Shown in pieces: positions 1 through 8,904 of a stretch of DNA of 64,000 bases (positions are counted from its first letter, which is position 1; each line of letters starts with the position of its first letter). The position numbers and the translations under genes were made by a program. Under the pieces are notes generated by a model. The model was given only the letters and a program-made list of their open reading frames with translations. It ran no database searches and was not told where the DNA came from. This DNA is from Methanoculleus frigidifontis (GTDB taxonomy: Archaea; Halobacteriota; Methanomicrobia; Methanomicrobiales; Methanoculleaceae), in assembly GCF_030464345.1 (NCBI RefSeq), contig NZ_VCYH01000002.1, forward strand, positions 329,945 through 393,944, in the 5' to 3' direction.

Positions 1-367
1 CCGCTCCTTCACCTGTCGGTCGGCAGCCTGTTACAGACCGGCAGTGCGTTCATGGTGATGCGCACGATCCGGCCGGGCGCATTGTTTCCGATATCGCTCC
101 TTTGCGGCATGGCGGAATATCTCTCCGGTTGTGCGGTTTTCTGCACGTTTGATGGGTAAGGGGGGAACGGCAGACCAATGATAGTTCTATCCTTCTGCTG
201 AAGGTTCCTTTGTTTGCGGGACGGGATTATGGTTTCGATGGTGGTAAGTACCGTCCGGCAGTGTGCATCGCTTCGCTTCCGGGAGCTCGCTGCGTAACAA
301 CCTTTTTTCTCGAGCGTCATCAATACTTCATTGTTCCGACGGCCGGCTGCCGGGGCAGGAGAGCGCA
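1..367. other. Leading stretch with no supported gene
   Basis: I see no convincing coding region, tRNA or repeat here. The open frames on both strands are short and do not resemble protein families. The stretch lies directly upstream of the Fic/Doc-like gene, where a Phd-type antitoxin would usually sit, and no such gene can be read. Confidence 0.5.
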
Positions 368-757
368 ATGGAAGAATTCACCGTAGAGGAGGTGATCGGC
401 TACCAGATTGAGATCATCCTGGCAAGCGATCGTGAAGAAGACCGGGGGCTCGAAGGACAGCTCCTCAATCCCGGGAACCTCGACTTTACCGTGACATTCA
501 GCAGCAACTTCCCGGACCCGTTCGAGAGAGCCGCTTTCGTGCTGCACGGCCTTGCGACGGGGCATGCCTTCGTCCAGGGGAACAAACGGGTCGCATTTCT
601 GCTCGCCGCTCTCATCCTGCTCCGAACACCGGAGCGGTACGCCATCACGAGCTCCGACGAGGAGAACAACCGCTTCGTGCGGGACGTTGCCGAAGGCAAA
701 AAGACCCGGGAAGACATCAGAGTCTGGCTCTGCTCTGCTGCAAAAAAAAGTCGATGA
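368..757 (+). CDS. Fic/Doc-family (death-on-curing-like) protein with an altered active-site motif
   Basis: A 129-residue protein of Doc-like length. Around residues 60-70 it carries HAFVQGNKR, which matches the Fic/Doc signature HxFx(D/E)GNKR in an otherwise typical helical setting. Fic/Doc proteins transfer AMP or phosphate to target proteins such as EF-Tu. Here the acidic residue that normally coordinates the metal is Gln, so activity may be lost or changed. The ATG at 368 is chosen because the family similarity begins there; the open frame runs upstream without similarity. No antitoxin gene is visible upstream. The gene converges on the next one with a single base between stop codons. Family assignment is good; activity is doubtful. 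Confidence 0.75.
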   Translation: MEEFTVEEVIGYQIEIILASDREEDRGLEGQLLNPGNLDFTVTFSSNFPDPFERAAFVLHGLATGHAFVQGNKRVAFLLAALILLRTPERYAITSSDEENNRFVRDVAEGKKTREDIRVWLCSAAKKSR

Positions 758-758
758 T

Positions 759-1001
759 CTATTCGGCCAGAAGCTCGAAAGTCTTCTTGTGCCGCTGCAG
801 AAGCGCCCTGAAGTCTTCGTCCTTCGAGGGCTGCGCCTCCGGCGCCTGCAGCGGATGTGCAACCGTAAACGTCCCGATAGGGCCGGACGTACCGGAACTC
901 TGCACCGAAGCAATTGAGTTTCCGGAGGAGTGATAGCGGTACGGGCCAACGGGTTTCACAAGTCCCTTCTCGTTATCCGAACCTGTTATCCGTGAATACA
1001 T
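759..1001 (-). CDS. Small hypothetical protein following the SDH-type protease
   Basis: An 80-residue protein with no recognised domain, rich in Ser, Gly and Pro in its first half and with a charged helical C-terminus. Its start lies 3 bases after the stop of the upstream protease gene, with a purine-rich AGGTG ribosome-binding sequence inside the end of that gene. The two are therefore very likely co-transcribed. Function unknown. Confidence 0.55.
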   Translation of the reverse strand: MYSRITGSDNEKGLVKPVGPYRYHSSGNSIASVQSSGTSGPIGTFTVAHPLQAPEAQPSKDEDFRALLQRHKKTFELLAE

Positions 1002-1004
1002 CTC

Positions 1005-2117
1005 TCACACCTCCGCTATACGGTCAATTGTTTTCCAGCCAGGAGTCATTGGCGCTACGTTGATATTAATGTTCAGGTCAGGCATGCGGACGGCGCTGAT
1101 CACTCTCACCGACCGGTATTCGCTTCGCAGGCGTGGGCTCTCAACCGTTGCCTGGAGAAGTTCGTAGTGTATGGACGGGAGCGTTGCAAGCTGGATCTGC
1201 TGGAGATGCTGCTGGAAGATCTGGGGCAGGAACTGCGGCGGAGTATTCGCCGGGAGTTGCAGTTGCCGGACCTGCCCTATGGCCTGAGACAGATGGGGGT
1301 CGTTCATTACAATATCAAAGGGGTTGAATGGCTCTCTGCATTTCATCTCCCGTTCCAGGTCCTCCCATACCTGCCACATGAGTCTTTCAAGGCCGGAGGG
1401 TGCATCCGTGACGTTCAGGCCAATCTCTTTTGCTTCCGTTCTCCCAACCGGATAGCCGTGATGGTAAAATGATTTGTTGAGTGCCTCGGATATTGCCTTG
1501 ACTGTATTGTGGTCGGCCATGTGGAGACCGAGCAGCTTCGCGCCGAGCGAGAGGGCAAGGTTCGAGCTCCGCTTGGCGGCTCCGATCGGGATTGTACCGA
1601 CCTCTTTTGCAACCAACTCGAAAGCCCGCTCTTTCTGCTCCTGATCGGAGATGCCCACGTCCGTGCCGACGAAGTCCAGATAATGTGCCAGGTCTTCTGC
1701 CGCAAAGTCGAGGTTTGCCTGCTTTCCTTCGACATTCTTAACGATGTGCAGTTGCGGATCAACCGGCCCGAGATTGGAGAACGGGTGCATGACAATTTCA
1801 TTCGCGCCGAGGGCGAGCAGCGTCGCTGCGCTGTATGCTTCATAGGGTATCAGAACGCCGACTTCGTCAAACCGTTCGCGGAGCAGGCTGATGATCCGCC
1901 ACGAAACGATGGGGTCGCCGCCCCGGCTGACGATAAGGAGGTCGATCTTCTTCTTGTCCTCCGGGATAGTGAGGATCTGCCGGCAAAATTCCGGTATTAC
2001 ATCAGAGGCGATAACTCCTTCGGCGTTCGGCCGTGAGCTGGTTACGTAGGTGATGAGCGGCCGCCCACGCTCTTTCTCGATCTGCCTGTAGAACTCGACC
2101 CTCTCGGCGTAGGTCAT
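1005..2117 (-). CDS. SDH-family (ClpP/SppA-like) serine protease
   Basis: A 370-residue protein of the serine dehydrogenase proteinase family (Pfam SDH_sah), related to the ClpP/SppA fold. Visible elements are LLIVSRGGDPIVSWRI (about residues 65-80), the YEAYSAATLLALGANEIVM segment carrying the expected nucleophile Ser after Y-S-A-A, and the SNLGPVDPQL segment that follows in SppA/Clp-type enzymes. These proteins degrade proteins or signal peptides in the cytoplasm or at the membrane. The open frame continues about 300 codons upstream, but that extension is low-complexity and unlike any protein. The ATG at 2117 begins the conserved part. It leads a two-gene unit with the 80-residue protein downstream. 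Confidence 0.82.
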   Translation of the reverse strand: MTYAERVEFYRQIEKERGRPLITYVTSSRPNAEGVIASDVIPEFCRQILTIPEDKKKIDLLIVSRGGDPIVSWRIISLLRERFDEVGVLIPYEAYSAATLLALGANEIVMHPFSNLGPVDPQLHIVKNVEGKQANLDFAAEDLAHYLDFVGTDVGISDQEQKERAFELVAKEVGTIPIGAAKRSSNLALSLGAKLLGLHMADHNTVKAISEALNKSFYHHGYPVGRTEAKEIGLNVTDAPSGLERLMWQVWEDLEREMKCREPFNPFDIVMNDPHLSQAIGQVRQLQLPANTPPQFLPQIFQQHLQQIQLATLPSIHYELLQATVESPRLRSEYRSVRVISAVRMPDLNININVAPMTPGWKTIDRIAEV

Positions 2118-2220
2118 GAGAGAACCTTGGATTAAACGGTATATTAAGGTGATGGGTTTCGACGAAGGCCCGGCGCTCCCGCCGGCACCGCCGCCGCCCC
2201 CTGCAGGGGATCGACCGGGA

Positions 2221-2373
2221 TCATCGCACCCCCTTTCCCCGGTTCCACTCCCGCACCAGCCGGGCATAACACCCCTCGCAGATATTCGCCTGCTTCTTGC
2301 GTGAGCGATACACGGCTTTCCCGGCATCGCAGATCGTGCACCGGCCGAGTTCTCCTTCACCCACGCAAACCAT
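2221..2373 (-). CDS. Small zinc-binding protein with two CxxC motifs
   Basis: A 50-residue protein holding CTIC and CEGC pairs separated by a basic, aromatic segment (about residues 11-38), as in a compact treble-clef or zinc-ribbon finger. The frame stays open upstream to 2457, but those residues lack family character, so the ATG at 2373 is preferred. It lies about 100 bases upstream of the SDH-type protease on the same strand. Function unknown; nucleic-acid binding or regulation is plausible for such small zinc proteins. Confidence 0.6.
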   Translation of the reverse strand: MVCVGEGELGRCTICDAGKAVYRSRKKQANICEGCYARLVREWNRGKGVR

Positions 2374-2644
2374 CCGGTGATCGAGCAGCCCGGACAGGTG
2401 TTGCAACACCGTTGTACATAGTGTTGCAAAGGGGTGTGCAAACATGAGTGCAAACACTTTTCGCGAGCGAACTCTCTGATAAACCAGGGAATTTCAGATC
2501 CGCGAATGAATCGCCATTTTCGATTTTTTCGTTTGCAACAGATCCGGAAACGCACGGTTCGCCCGATCGTGCACGCGATCGGGATGCACATCCGGTGCAA
2601 TTCCGCCGCCGGCCTCCGGGACGTCCGCAGCGCACCGGGGTCTT

Positions 2645-2893
2645 TCAACTCCCGCCCGTCCGATCGCCCAGGTATCGGACATCGCGGAGATGCGTCGCGG
2701 AGAGAATGAGATCCCGGTTGGCGACGATGTGCCGGTAGTCCCCGGTGTAGAGCATAAACGACTGATTGAGGACTCGCACCGGCGTCTTCGGCAAATGTTT
2801 TTGTCGTGCTGCGTGGAGGGCCGGCACCCCCGGTTTCAGTCCACGGGCATATGCACGTTGTTTTCCGGGGTAGTACATGAGAATTGCCATCAT
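2645..2893 (-). CDS. Possible small hypothetical protein
   Basis: An 82-residue frame starting MMAILMYYPG, basic overall, with no domain I recognise. Amino-acid use is balanced, unlike most shadow frames here, and it lies on the same strand as the downstream zinc protein and protease. The rest of 2374-3177 shows no other convincing gene. It is listed tentatively and could be a chance frame. Confidence 0.3.
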   Translation of the reverse strand: MMAILMYYPGKQRAYARGLKPGVPALHAARQKHLPKTPVRVLNQSFMLYTGDYRHIVANRDLILSATHLRDVRYLGDRTGGS

Positions 2894-3177
2894 GGTGCTC
2901 TGATTTCTTCGCCGGCTCATGTTCGATTACATGCCCATTACATATCGGAGAACAAGAAATGCAAGGAGAAATACTAAAATGAACCCCGGAGAATGTGCTC
3001 CCTACCAGGACGATCAAACCGTACCCGGGATGAAATTACATATCGTCGTGCCTCTCCCGGGTATCCACACGTTATCCACACCCAGCGGGGCATCCGCACC
3101 GTTCCGGGGCTGGAGCGTCGCCCGTTCTGCCGAAACTCCGTGATGCTATCCACACCAGTCATACGCAACCAACTCCG

Positions 3178-3830
3178 TCACGGCATGTCTCCCTCAGAAC
3201 CGGATTTCGCCAGCGCAGCACGGCCTTTCTCGGTGAGGCGGTACTTCTGGTGCCGGCTGCTCGGCTTTTCGGGGACGGTGTACTCGATCACTCGGTCGGC
3301 CAGGAGCTGGCGGACGACCTTGCTCTGCTGACCCGAGATCTCTTTCTGTCCGAGCCCCCGGGAGAGTTCCGCTTTGGACTTCGGCTCGCTCTCGAGGAGC
3401 AGGATTACCCTCGCTTCCAGTGACTCTGGCTGCGACTCTGGCCGTGACTCTGGCCGTGACTCTGGCTGCAGCCCCTGACCGGGAGTCGGGACCCGGCGGA
3501 CGATCGTCTGGAAAGCCGTCGCTGACGCCAAACTCCGGCTCCGGCAGCCCGATCTTGGTGCAGCGGCGGATCATGTCCCGCGTCCCCGTGCCCATCCGCT
3601 CGATCTAGCCGGCCAGGTGCACCGGCGCCGCGAGAAGCGGGTTGCCCGGCACCGACCCGTAGGCCTGCCGCAGCTTCTCGAGCGTCAGGACGGCGCCGCC
3701 CGGAGAAGCGCAGGGCTCTGGCGGCCGCAGGGTCGATCCGGCAGTGGCCGGCCGTGGGGACAGCCCCTCCGGTCCGGTCTTGAGCGATGCCGCAGCAGAT
3801 CTCCATCCTGGCGATCCGCATGAATGCCCC
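3178..3830 (-). pseudogene. Decayed COG2865-type regulator (AlbA_2/RecG-like, C-terminal part)
   Basis: Reading the minus strand from about 3815, three frames together give a COG2865-type protein: SPGG..LTLEKL, then NPLLAAPVHLAG, an in-frame TAG at about 3605, then IERMGTGTRDMIRRC and GLPEPEFGVSDGF. The frame then shifts (about 3520) into FQTIVRRVP, four PES repeats, and a winged-helix C-terminus ending near 3178. In intact relatives the TAG position is a Tyr (LAGYIERMGTG). These proteins combine an AlbA_2 domain with a C-terminal helix-turn-helix and act as putative transcriptional regulators. One nonsense codon, at least one frameshift and loss of the N-terminal domain mark it as dead. Confidence 0.75.
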
Positions 3831-3865
3831 GGAAGCCTTAGCCGGCCGGGCGCGGACGAAAAAAA

Positions 3866-4711
3866 TTATTCCGGGGGTTTTCCCGGCGCTTCATTCAGGC
3901 CGTTCGGGAACCAGAGCGTCCTCTGCGGGAACGGGATCTCGATGCCGTTCTCTTCGAGCGCCACTTTGATCTGCCAGAGCAGCTCGGTCCGGACGCCCCA
4001 CCACTCCCGGGCGGGCGCCCAGATGTAGACGGTCAGGTTGACGCTGTTGTCGCCGAGCGAGTCCACGAAGACCGACGGAGCCGGCTCTTTCAGGGCGAAG
4101 GGGTGCTGCCAGATCGTCTCCTTGACGATCCGGATCGCCGTGTCGGCATCGTCGCTGTAGCGGATGCCGACCGTATACTCGAACCGCCGCGCCACGTTCT
4201 GCACGTAATTGGTGATGTTCGAAGTGAAGACCTTCTCGTTCGGGATGCGGACGTACACCCCGTCGTAGGTCCGGACGACGGTCGAGAGGACCCGGACGTC
4301 CTCGATGTTCCCGGAGATACCCTCGACGCCGATATTGTCGCCGATCTTGATCGGCCGCTCGACCATCAGAAAGAGGCCCGAGACGAGGTTTGATACCACG
4401 CTCTGGCTTGCAAACGCGATCACCAGACTGGCGATCCCCCCGGCGACCAGAAGACCGGAGAGGTCGAGGTTCAGGTTCGGCAGCGCGACCATGAGGGCCA
4501 CGAGGATGGTTGCGTAGTAGACGATCTTTGCGAGCAGTTCAAGGTCGTTTTTTGGCACCTTCTCCGCAAGAGCTTTCCTGACGTTCAGCGCCAGGAACTT
4601 CGCGACCGCCACCCCGACCGCAAGAATGACGATGACGACCAGGAGGTTTCCGACGGTGAAGTCCCAGGGGCCGACGGGCGTCTCCAGGACCGCCGTCACG
4701 TTCAGGCTCAT
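3866..4711 (-). CDS. mscS: MscS-family mechanosensitive channel
   Basis: A 281-residue membrane protein with an N-terminal hydrophobic segment (about 10-35), two more transmembrane segments (about 60-110) and a cytoplasmic beta-rich domain. The pore-lining helix shows the Gly/Ala pattern LLVAGGIASLVIAFASQ, followed by SNLVSGLFLMVERPIKIGDNIGVEG, the MscS signature. It releases small solutes on membrane tension. The ATG at 4711 overlaps the upstream stop as ATGA and is preferred over a GTG four codons earlier. It is translationally coupled to the DUF432 gene. Confidence 0.88.
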   Translation of the reverse strand: MSLNVTAVLETPVGPWDFTVGNLLVVIVILAVGVAVAKFLALNVRKALAEKVPKNDLELLAKIVYYATILVALMVALPNLNLDLSGLLVAGGIASLVIAFASQSVVSNLVSGLFLMVERPIKIGDNIGVEGISGNIEDVRVLSTVVRTYDGVYVRIPNEKVFTSNITNYVQNVARRFEYTVGIRYSDDADTAIRIVKETIWQHPFALKEPAPSVFVDSLGDNSVNLTVYIWAPAREWWGVRTELLWQIKVALEENGIEIPFPQRTLWFPNGLNEAPGKPPE

Positions 4712-5415
4712 GCCAGCCCCCACGCCATCAGGTATCCCTTCTTGATGACCGGTATCTCCCGGGCGGTATAGAGCTCGACCGACTTCTTCATCCCGGGCGT
4801 GAGCGGCGCGTCGATAAAGTCCGTCTCCGCGAGATTCTTGTTCAGGATCCGCATCTCGGCGGTCATCCCGACGAAGTCGTTGTAGTAGATCTTCATATCG
4901 TAGCTCTCAAAGACCGCCCGGGAGACCTCCACCCATTCGCGGTGCATGTTCCGGAGCCGCAGTTCCAGAACCCCTTCTCTCAGGGGTTCGACCTCGGGCA
5001 TCGCAGCAGAGACCCGGCTCCGGTGCCACCGGGCGATGACGCCGCCGTTCGGCGGGCCGTACAGGGTATACTTCTGGTGATTCAGGCCGAAGATGTCGAG
5101 CACCTCCATGTCGCGCCTGGCCTCGAGAAAGATCCCGATCTCGACGGGAAAGGTCAGGTAGACCCGGGTCGTCGACAGCGGTTCGATGACTATCGGGTCG
5201 AACTCGATCTGCAGAAAGTTCGTCACCTCTTTGGGCAGGTTCAGCGGCTCCACCGGGTTCACCACGACGCCCCCCGTCTCGGACGCCAGGATCCGCTCGT
5301 ACTGCTGCCCGCCGCAGTCCCGCCGGTAGACCAGCAGCCCGTCCTGCTGGTCTATTCCGACATCGATGCCGTCATAGGTAAAATGAAAGGAATAGTCGTA
5401 CCGACCGAACATCAC
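4708..5415 (-). CDS. DUF432 family protein, coupled to MscS
   Basis: A 235-residue archaeal protein that matches DUF432 as I know it: an N-terminal beta-rich part, a middle VYLTFPVEIGIFLE segment, and a C-terminal part. No signal peptide or transmembrane segment is evident. Biochemical function is unknown in the family. It overlaps mscS by four bases (ATGA), which makes translational coupling and a shared role in osmotic or membrane stress likely. The start at 5415 has a second Met directly after it. Confidence 0.75.
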   Translation of the reverse strand: MMFGRYDYSFHFTYDGIDVGIDQQDGLLVYRRDCGGQQYERILASETGGVVVNPVEPLNLPKEVTNFLQIEFDPIVIEPLSTTRVYLTFPVEIGIFLEARRDMEVLDIFGLNHQKYTLYGPPNGGVIARWHRSRVSAAMPEVEPLREGVLELRLRNMHREWVEVSRAVFESYDMKIYYNDFVGMTAEMRILNKNLAETDFIDAPLTPGMKKSVELYTAREIPVIKKGYLMAWGLA

Positions 5416-6074
5416 TAGAAGTAGTGCAGATGCTTGATTATTAATGTTCCCACGACATGAAACCGCAGATTTCCGCAGATTTTACGGAAATGAGCCAGGC
5501 ATCCGGGTTTTTATCCGGGTGCCGCCGCTGCACCGCCCGGGTGCTGCACGGCGGTCTGCCGGCAAACCCCGGAGAAAAAACCGCCCCGCCCCGAGATACG
5601 CACAGCGCCGCCGACGGATCGCAGGTCCGCAGCGGCCGGCCGCCCGGCTCGCGTTTTTTCCGGCGCAGCGCTGCGCCGATTGAACCGTGCAGAATCTCCC
5701 GAAGCAGAAGATTTTCGTAAAAAAATACATTCCTCCCGGAATGTGCAGGGCGAATATTTGTAAAAGTATAAATATGGCATTCGATTCCTGATATATTTCA
5801 CGGCGAATAAATAGATACTGTTTTAACCGTCGCTCTACGACATTTGATTGCGAAGCGACAGGGTTTCACGCCCGACGACAGACCGGATACGCCTGGAAAT
5901 TCGAGCCGGACGATCGTTTGCAGACAGAGCAGCGTCCCGTCGGTCGGTGCCCGGCACTTTCGACCGATACACTAATGAGCACATCGCCGATTGTACCCCC
6001 ACGGATCGATCGTCGGCAGGGAGGCACCCTCCCGGTGACGGACACCCCCTGCTCTCTCTGTGAGGAGGATAATT
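5416..6074. other. 659-base intergenic region between divergent genes
   Basis: No gene is supported. The left half is GC-rich with only shadow frames. The segment 5700-5830 is AT-rich with several TATA-like words (gtataaatatgg near 5766, tgatatattt near 5790), so it may carry promoters for the DUF432-mscS pair or for the kinase downstream. The stretch is long for this compact genome. Confidence 0.45.
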
Positions 6075-7571
6075 ATGCAAAGTGAGGAGAGCGTGAAGGC
6101 AAACCAGCGGAGAATCAGGGAGATAATGACGGACAGCAAGATAGACGTGGGGATGATCGACCAGTTTCCGCAGCCGGCGCTCGCGCTCGATTATGACGGT
6201 GCCGTTCTGGCCTGGAACCGGAAGCTTGAGGAGATCACCGGCGTGCGGGCGCAGGAGGTCGTCGGCAAGGGCGGGTACGAGCACGCCCTGGCTCTCTTCG
6301 GCGAGCGGCGGCCGACACTGATCAACACCGTCCTCGGGCAGGACGCTCCCGCCGGCGAATACTACCGGAACCTTACCCGGACAGGAGAGAGCATCTTTGC
6401 CGAGTCCTGCACGCCCCTGGCAAACGGGAGGGTGATGGCGTGCACTGCGGCGCCGCTCTACGGCAGCACCGGAAAACGTATCGGTGCAATCGAGACCTTC
6501 TGGGACATCACCGAAAAACGGGCCGCCGAGAACGAACTCCGGCGTTCGGAAGAGATGATCCGGACGATGATCGATTCGCTCCCCGACATCTTCTTCACCA
6601 TCACCTACGACGGCACCTTCCTGCAGTTCTCCTGGAAAGAGGCGCCGAAAGCAGGGATCAACCCGGGCGACCTGATCGGCAAAACTCCGCACGCCCTCCT
6701 CCCGCCGCCGGAAGCGGAGTTTCTCATCGCCGCAGCGCAGCAGGTCATCGATACCGGCCAGATCGTCTCACAGAAGCGTACGTTCCGGTGGCACGGAAAA
6801 GACTGCGCCTTCCAGATGATGCTGCACCCGCAGCACGACGCCTCGGGGCGGATCGTCGCGGCAACCGGCGTCGCCCGCGACGTGACCGACCACCTCCAGT
6901 ACGAACGGACCGTGCAGGAGACATGCCAGGCATCGGACCTCTACCTGGACCTGCTCGGCAACGACATCTACAACACCAGCATGGTCGCGGCCACGGTCAT
7001 CGAGATGCTCCGCGAGAGGCTCACGGGCGAGGAGCAGGAACTCGCGCACCGGGTGAAGGCCACGATCGAGCAGAACATCAACATCATCAAGAACGTCGAA
7101 CTGCTCAACACGCTCAGCCAGCACCGGCCGTCGCTCGGGCCGGTCGACCTCGACCGCATCATCCGCGACCAGGTCCGGCGGCACCCCGGGATCGCCGTCC
7201 GCTACGTCGGCGAGGGCGCCTGTATGATCTGGGCAAACCAGCTCGTCGAGCATATCATCGCCAACCTGATCAGCAACAGCATCAAGTACGGCGGCATGAA
7301 CGTGGAGATCGAGATCGCGATCCAGGAGACCGAGGAGATCGTGACCCTCAGCGTCGCAGACAACGGCATCGGGATCCCGGACCACCTCAAACCGAACATC
7401 TTCGACCGGTTCACCCGGAACGGCGGGAAGAAACCCGGCAACCGCGGTCTCGGGCTCCATATCGTCAAGACGCTGATGGGCCAGTACGGCGGCAGGGTCT
7501 GGGCGGCGGACCGCGTCCCCGGCAGTTCGGGAGAGGGCGCCGCAATCAAGATGATCTTCCAGCGGTGCTAA
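6075..7571 (+). CDS. PAS-domain sensor histidine kinase-like protein lacking the H-box histidine
   Basis: About 498 residues with no transmembrane segment, so a cytoplasmic sensor. Two PAS domains (about 30-150 and 160-285) precede a dimerisation helix and a HATPase_c domain. The N-box (HIIANLISNSIKYG), G1 box (DNGIGIP), F-box (IFDRF) and G2 box (GLGLHIVKTLM) are all present. In methanogen kinases of this type the H-box usually reads LDLMGHDINN; here it is LDLLGNDIYN, with Asn at the expected phospho-acceptor. The ATG at 6075 is preceded by GAGGAGG at proper distance, ruling out the upstream in-frame GTG at 6060. Partner and signal are unknown. Confidence 0.85.
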   Translation: MQSEESVKANQRRIREIMTDSKIDVGMIDQFPQPALALDYDGAVLAWNRKLEEITGVRAQEVVGKGGYEHALALFGERRPTLINTVLGQDAPAGEYYRNLTRTGESIFAESCTPLANGRVMACTAAPLYGSTGKRIGAIETFWDITEKRAAENELRRSEEMIRTMIDSLPDIFFTITYDGTFLQFSWKEAPKAGINPGDLIGKTPHALLPPPEAEFLIAAAQQVIDTGQIVSQKRTFRWHGKDCAFQMMLHPQHDASGRIVAATGVARDVTDHLQYERTVQETCQASDLYLDLLGNDIYNTSMVAATVIEMLRERLTGEEQELAHRVKATIEQNINIIKNVELLNTLSQHRPSLGPVDLDRIIRDQVRRHPGIAVRYVGEGACMIWANQLVEHIIANLISNSIKYGGMNVEIEIAIQETEEIVTLSVADNGIGIPDHLKPNIFDRFTRNGGKKPGNRGLGLHIVKTLMGQYGGRVWAADRVPGSSGEGAAIKMIFQRC

Positions 7572-7612
7572 AAAAAAGCGGTGCATCACCCAGAAAAAAC
7601 CCTTGTACTCCA

Positions 7613-7624
7613 CCTATATAATAT
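7613..7624 (+). promoter_or_regulatory. TATA box for the NusA-like/hisE unit
   Basis: CCTATATAATAT is a clear archaeal TATA element in a short gap. Transcription would begin about 25 bases downstream, near 7645, giving a short leader before the ATG at 7674 and excluding the upstream in-frame start at 7581. Confidence 0.55.
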
Positions 7625-7673
7625 CCCAGCGACTATACTCATACACACCATGCCCATATTGGGGATTTATTCA

Positions 7674-8120
7674 ATGAATCGAACCATATGCTTTAAAGAA
7701 AGACGATATATCGAAGAGCTTCGTATTCTCACCAGGGCAACCGCCGTCGACTGCATCATCGATGAACGCTTCGACCGGATCATTTACGTCGTTCGCGAAG
7801 GGGACATGGGTCTTGCAATAGGGAAGAAAGGGGCAAATATCCAAAAAATGCAGAAGGTACTCGGCCGGCGGGTCGAGATGGTCGAGTTTGCCCGTGACCC
7901 GGACGCATTCGTGAAAAATATGTTTAAGCCGGCGGAGGTTCTGGCGCTTGTGCCCGCGGGCGAGAACCGGATCGACGTGACCGTCCGCAAAGGCGATCTC
8001 GGCATCGCCATCGGCAAAGGCGGATCCATGATAGAGAAGGCCCGCCTTCTGATCCTGCGGTTCCTGGGGAGCGAGCTTGGCAACGTGCAGATGCAGGAGG
8101 ACGAGCATGCAGGAGCGTGA
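7674..8120 (+). CDS. nusA: NusA-like KH-domain transcription factor
   Basis: A 148-residue protein with two KH-type modules. The first contains GDMGLAIGKKGANIQKMQ and the second GDLGIAIGKGGSMIEKA, both with the GxxG RNA-binding loop. This matches the short archaeal NusA-related proteins, which lack the bacterial N-terminal domain and bind RNA in transcription elongation. In many archaea the gene lies beside rpoA2/S12, which is not the case here, so this may be a stand-alone paralogue. It overlaps hisE by 14 bases. The start at 7674 fits the TATA box; an ATG at 7650 is an alternative. Confidence 0.8.
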   Translation: MNRTICFKERRYIEELRILTRATAVDCIIDERFDRIIYVVREGDMGLAIGKKGANIQKMQKVLGRRVEMVEFARDPDAFVKNMFKPAEVLALVPAGENRIDVTVRKGDLGIAIGKGGSMIEKARLLILRFLGSELGNVQMQEDEHAGA

Positions 8121-8403
8121 GGTCCTCGGCGAACTCTGGGACGTCATCGGTGAGCGGGCAGAGAACCCGTCCGCGGAGTCGTACGTCAGCAGGATCCTGA
8201 CGCACCGCAAGGGCGTCGACAAAGCGCTCGAGAAGGTCGGCGAGGAAGCGGTGGAGTTTATCATCGCGGCAAAGAACGGGGATGACGCCCGGACGGTCTC
8301 GGAAGGCGCCGATCTGCTCTTTCATTTTCTTCTGGCGCTCAAGGCGGCGAATATCGATCTCGCGGACGTCCTCGCCGAACTGGAAGAACGCCGCCGGGGA
8401 TAA
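8107..8403 (+). CDS. hisE: Phosphoribosyl-ATP pyrophosphatase
   Basis: A 98-residue all-alpha MazG-like protein for step two of histidine biosynthesis, converting phosphoribosyl-ATP to phosphoribosyl-AMP and pyrophosphate in the cytoplasm. The conserved core KVGEEAVEFIIAAKN followed by EGADLLFHFLLAL supplies the metal-binding Glu and Asp residues. Length is normal for stand-alone HisE. It starts inside the end of the NusA-like gene and so is co-expressed with it. No other his gene is in the window. Confidence 0.93.
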   Translation: MQEREVLGELWDVIGERAENPSAESYVSRILTHRKGVDKALEKVGEEAVEFIIAAKNGDDARTVSEGADLLFHFLLALKAANIDLADVLAELEERRRG

Positions 8404-8411
8404 TCCCCGTA

Positions 8412-8873
8412 TCAGAGATACTCTTTCAGATCGACCATCTGGGGGAGTTCCTCCCGCTTCACCGACGCCGTCAGGACGACGTCCGGCTCGATCATGATGG
8501 GCGCCCCGTACCGCAGAGCGATGGCTATCCCGTCGCTCGGCCGGCAGTCCAGGATCTCGGTCTTATCGTTCTGTTTCAGGACAAGTTTTGCGTAGAATAC
8601 CCCATCCTCAAGCGCATCGATGTGGAGAGCCTCGAGCGTGATCCCAAAGCTCCCGATGATATCGATGATCAGGTCATGCGTGATGGGGCGGGGGAGCATC
8701 TCCATATTGAGGGCATTGCTGATCGAGATTGCCTCCCATAACCCGACATAGATCGGAATAGTGCTGTCGCCGCCGGCATCCAGCACAACGGTCGGGGCCG
8801 CTCCCATCTCGCTGACGGACATGAAGACCCCCTGCACGTGGCAACTCTGCACAGACATGTGATCATCTGACAT
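8412..8873 (-). CDS. DUF151 bifunctional-nuclease-family protein
   Basis: A 153-residue protein of the DUF151 (BFN) family. Typical blocks are IPIYVGLWEAISI, THDLIIDIIGSFGITLEALHIDAL and ILDCRPSDGIAIALRYGAPIMIEP. Members have reported DNase/RNase activity in some organisms. The ATG at 8873 is chosen; the upstream frame overlaps the neighbouring gene and is not conserved. It faces hisE tail to tail with 8 bases between stops. Confidence 0.85.
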   Translation of the reverse strand: MSDDHMSVQSCHVQGVFMSVSEMGAAPTVVLDAGGDSTIPIYVGLWEAISISNALNMEMLPRPITHDLIIDIIGSFGITLEALHIDALEDGVFYAKLVLKQNDKTEILDCRPSDGIAIALRYGAPIMIEPDVVLTASVKREELPQMVDLKEYL

Positions 8874-8904
8874 ACCCCTTATTCCCTTTAAAGGTTGGGG
8901 TCGG

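Noticed and set aside
2118..3017. 300-codon N-terminal extension of the SDH-type protease frame
   Set aside because: Low-complexity, Pro/Arg-rich and unlike the family; the conserved protein begins at 2117.
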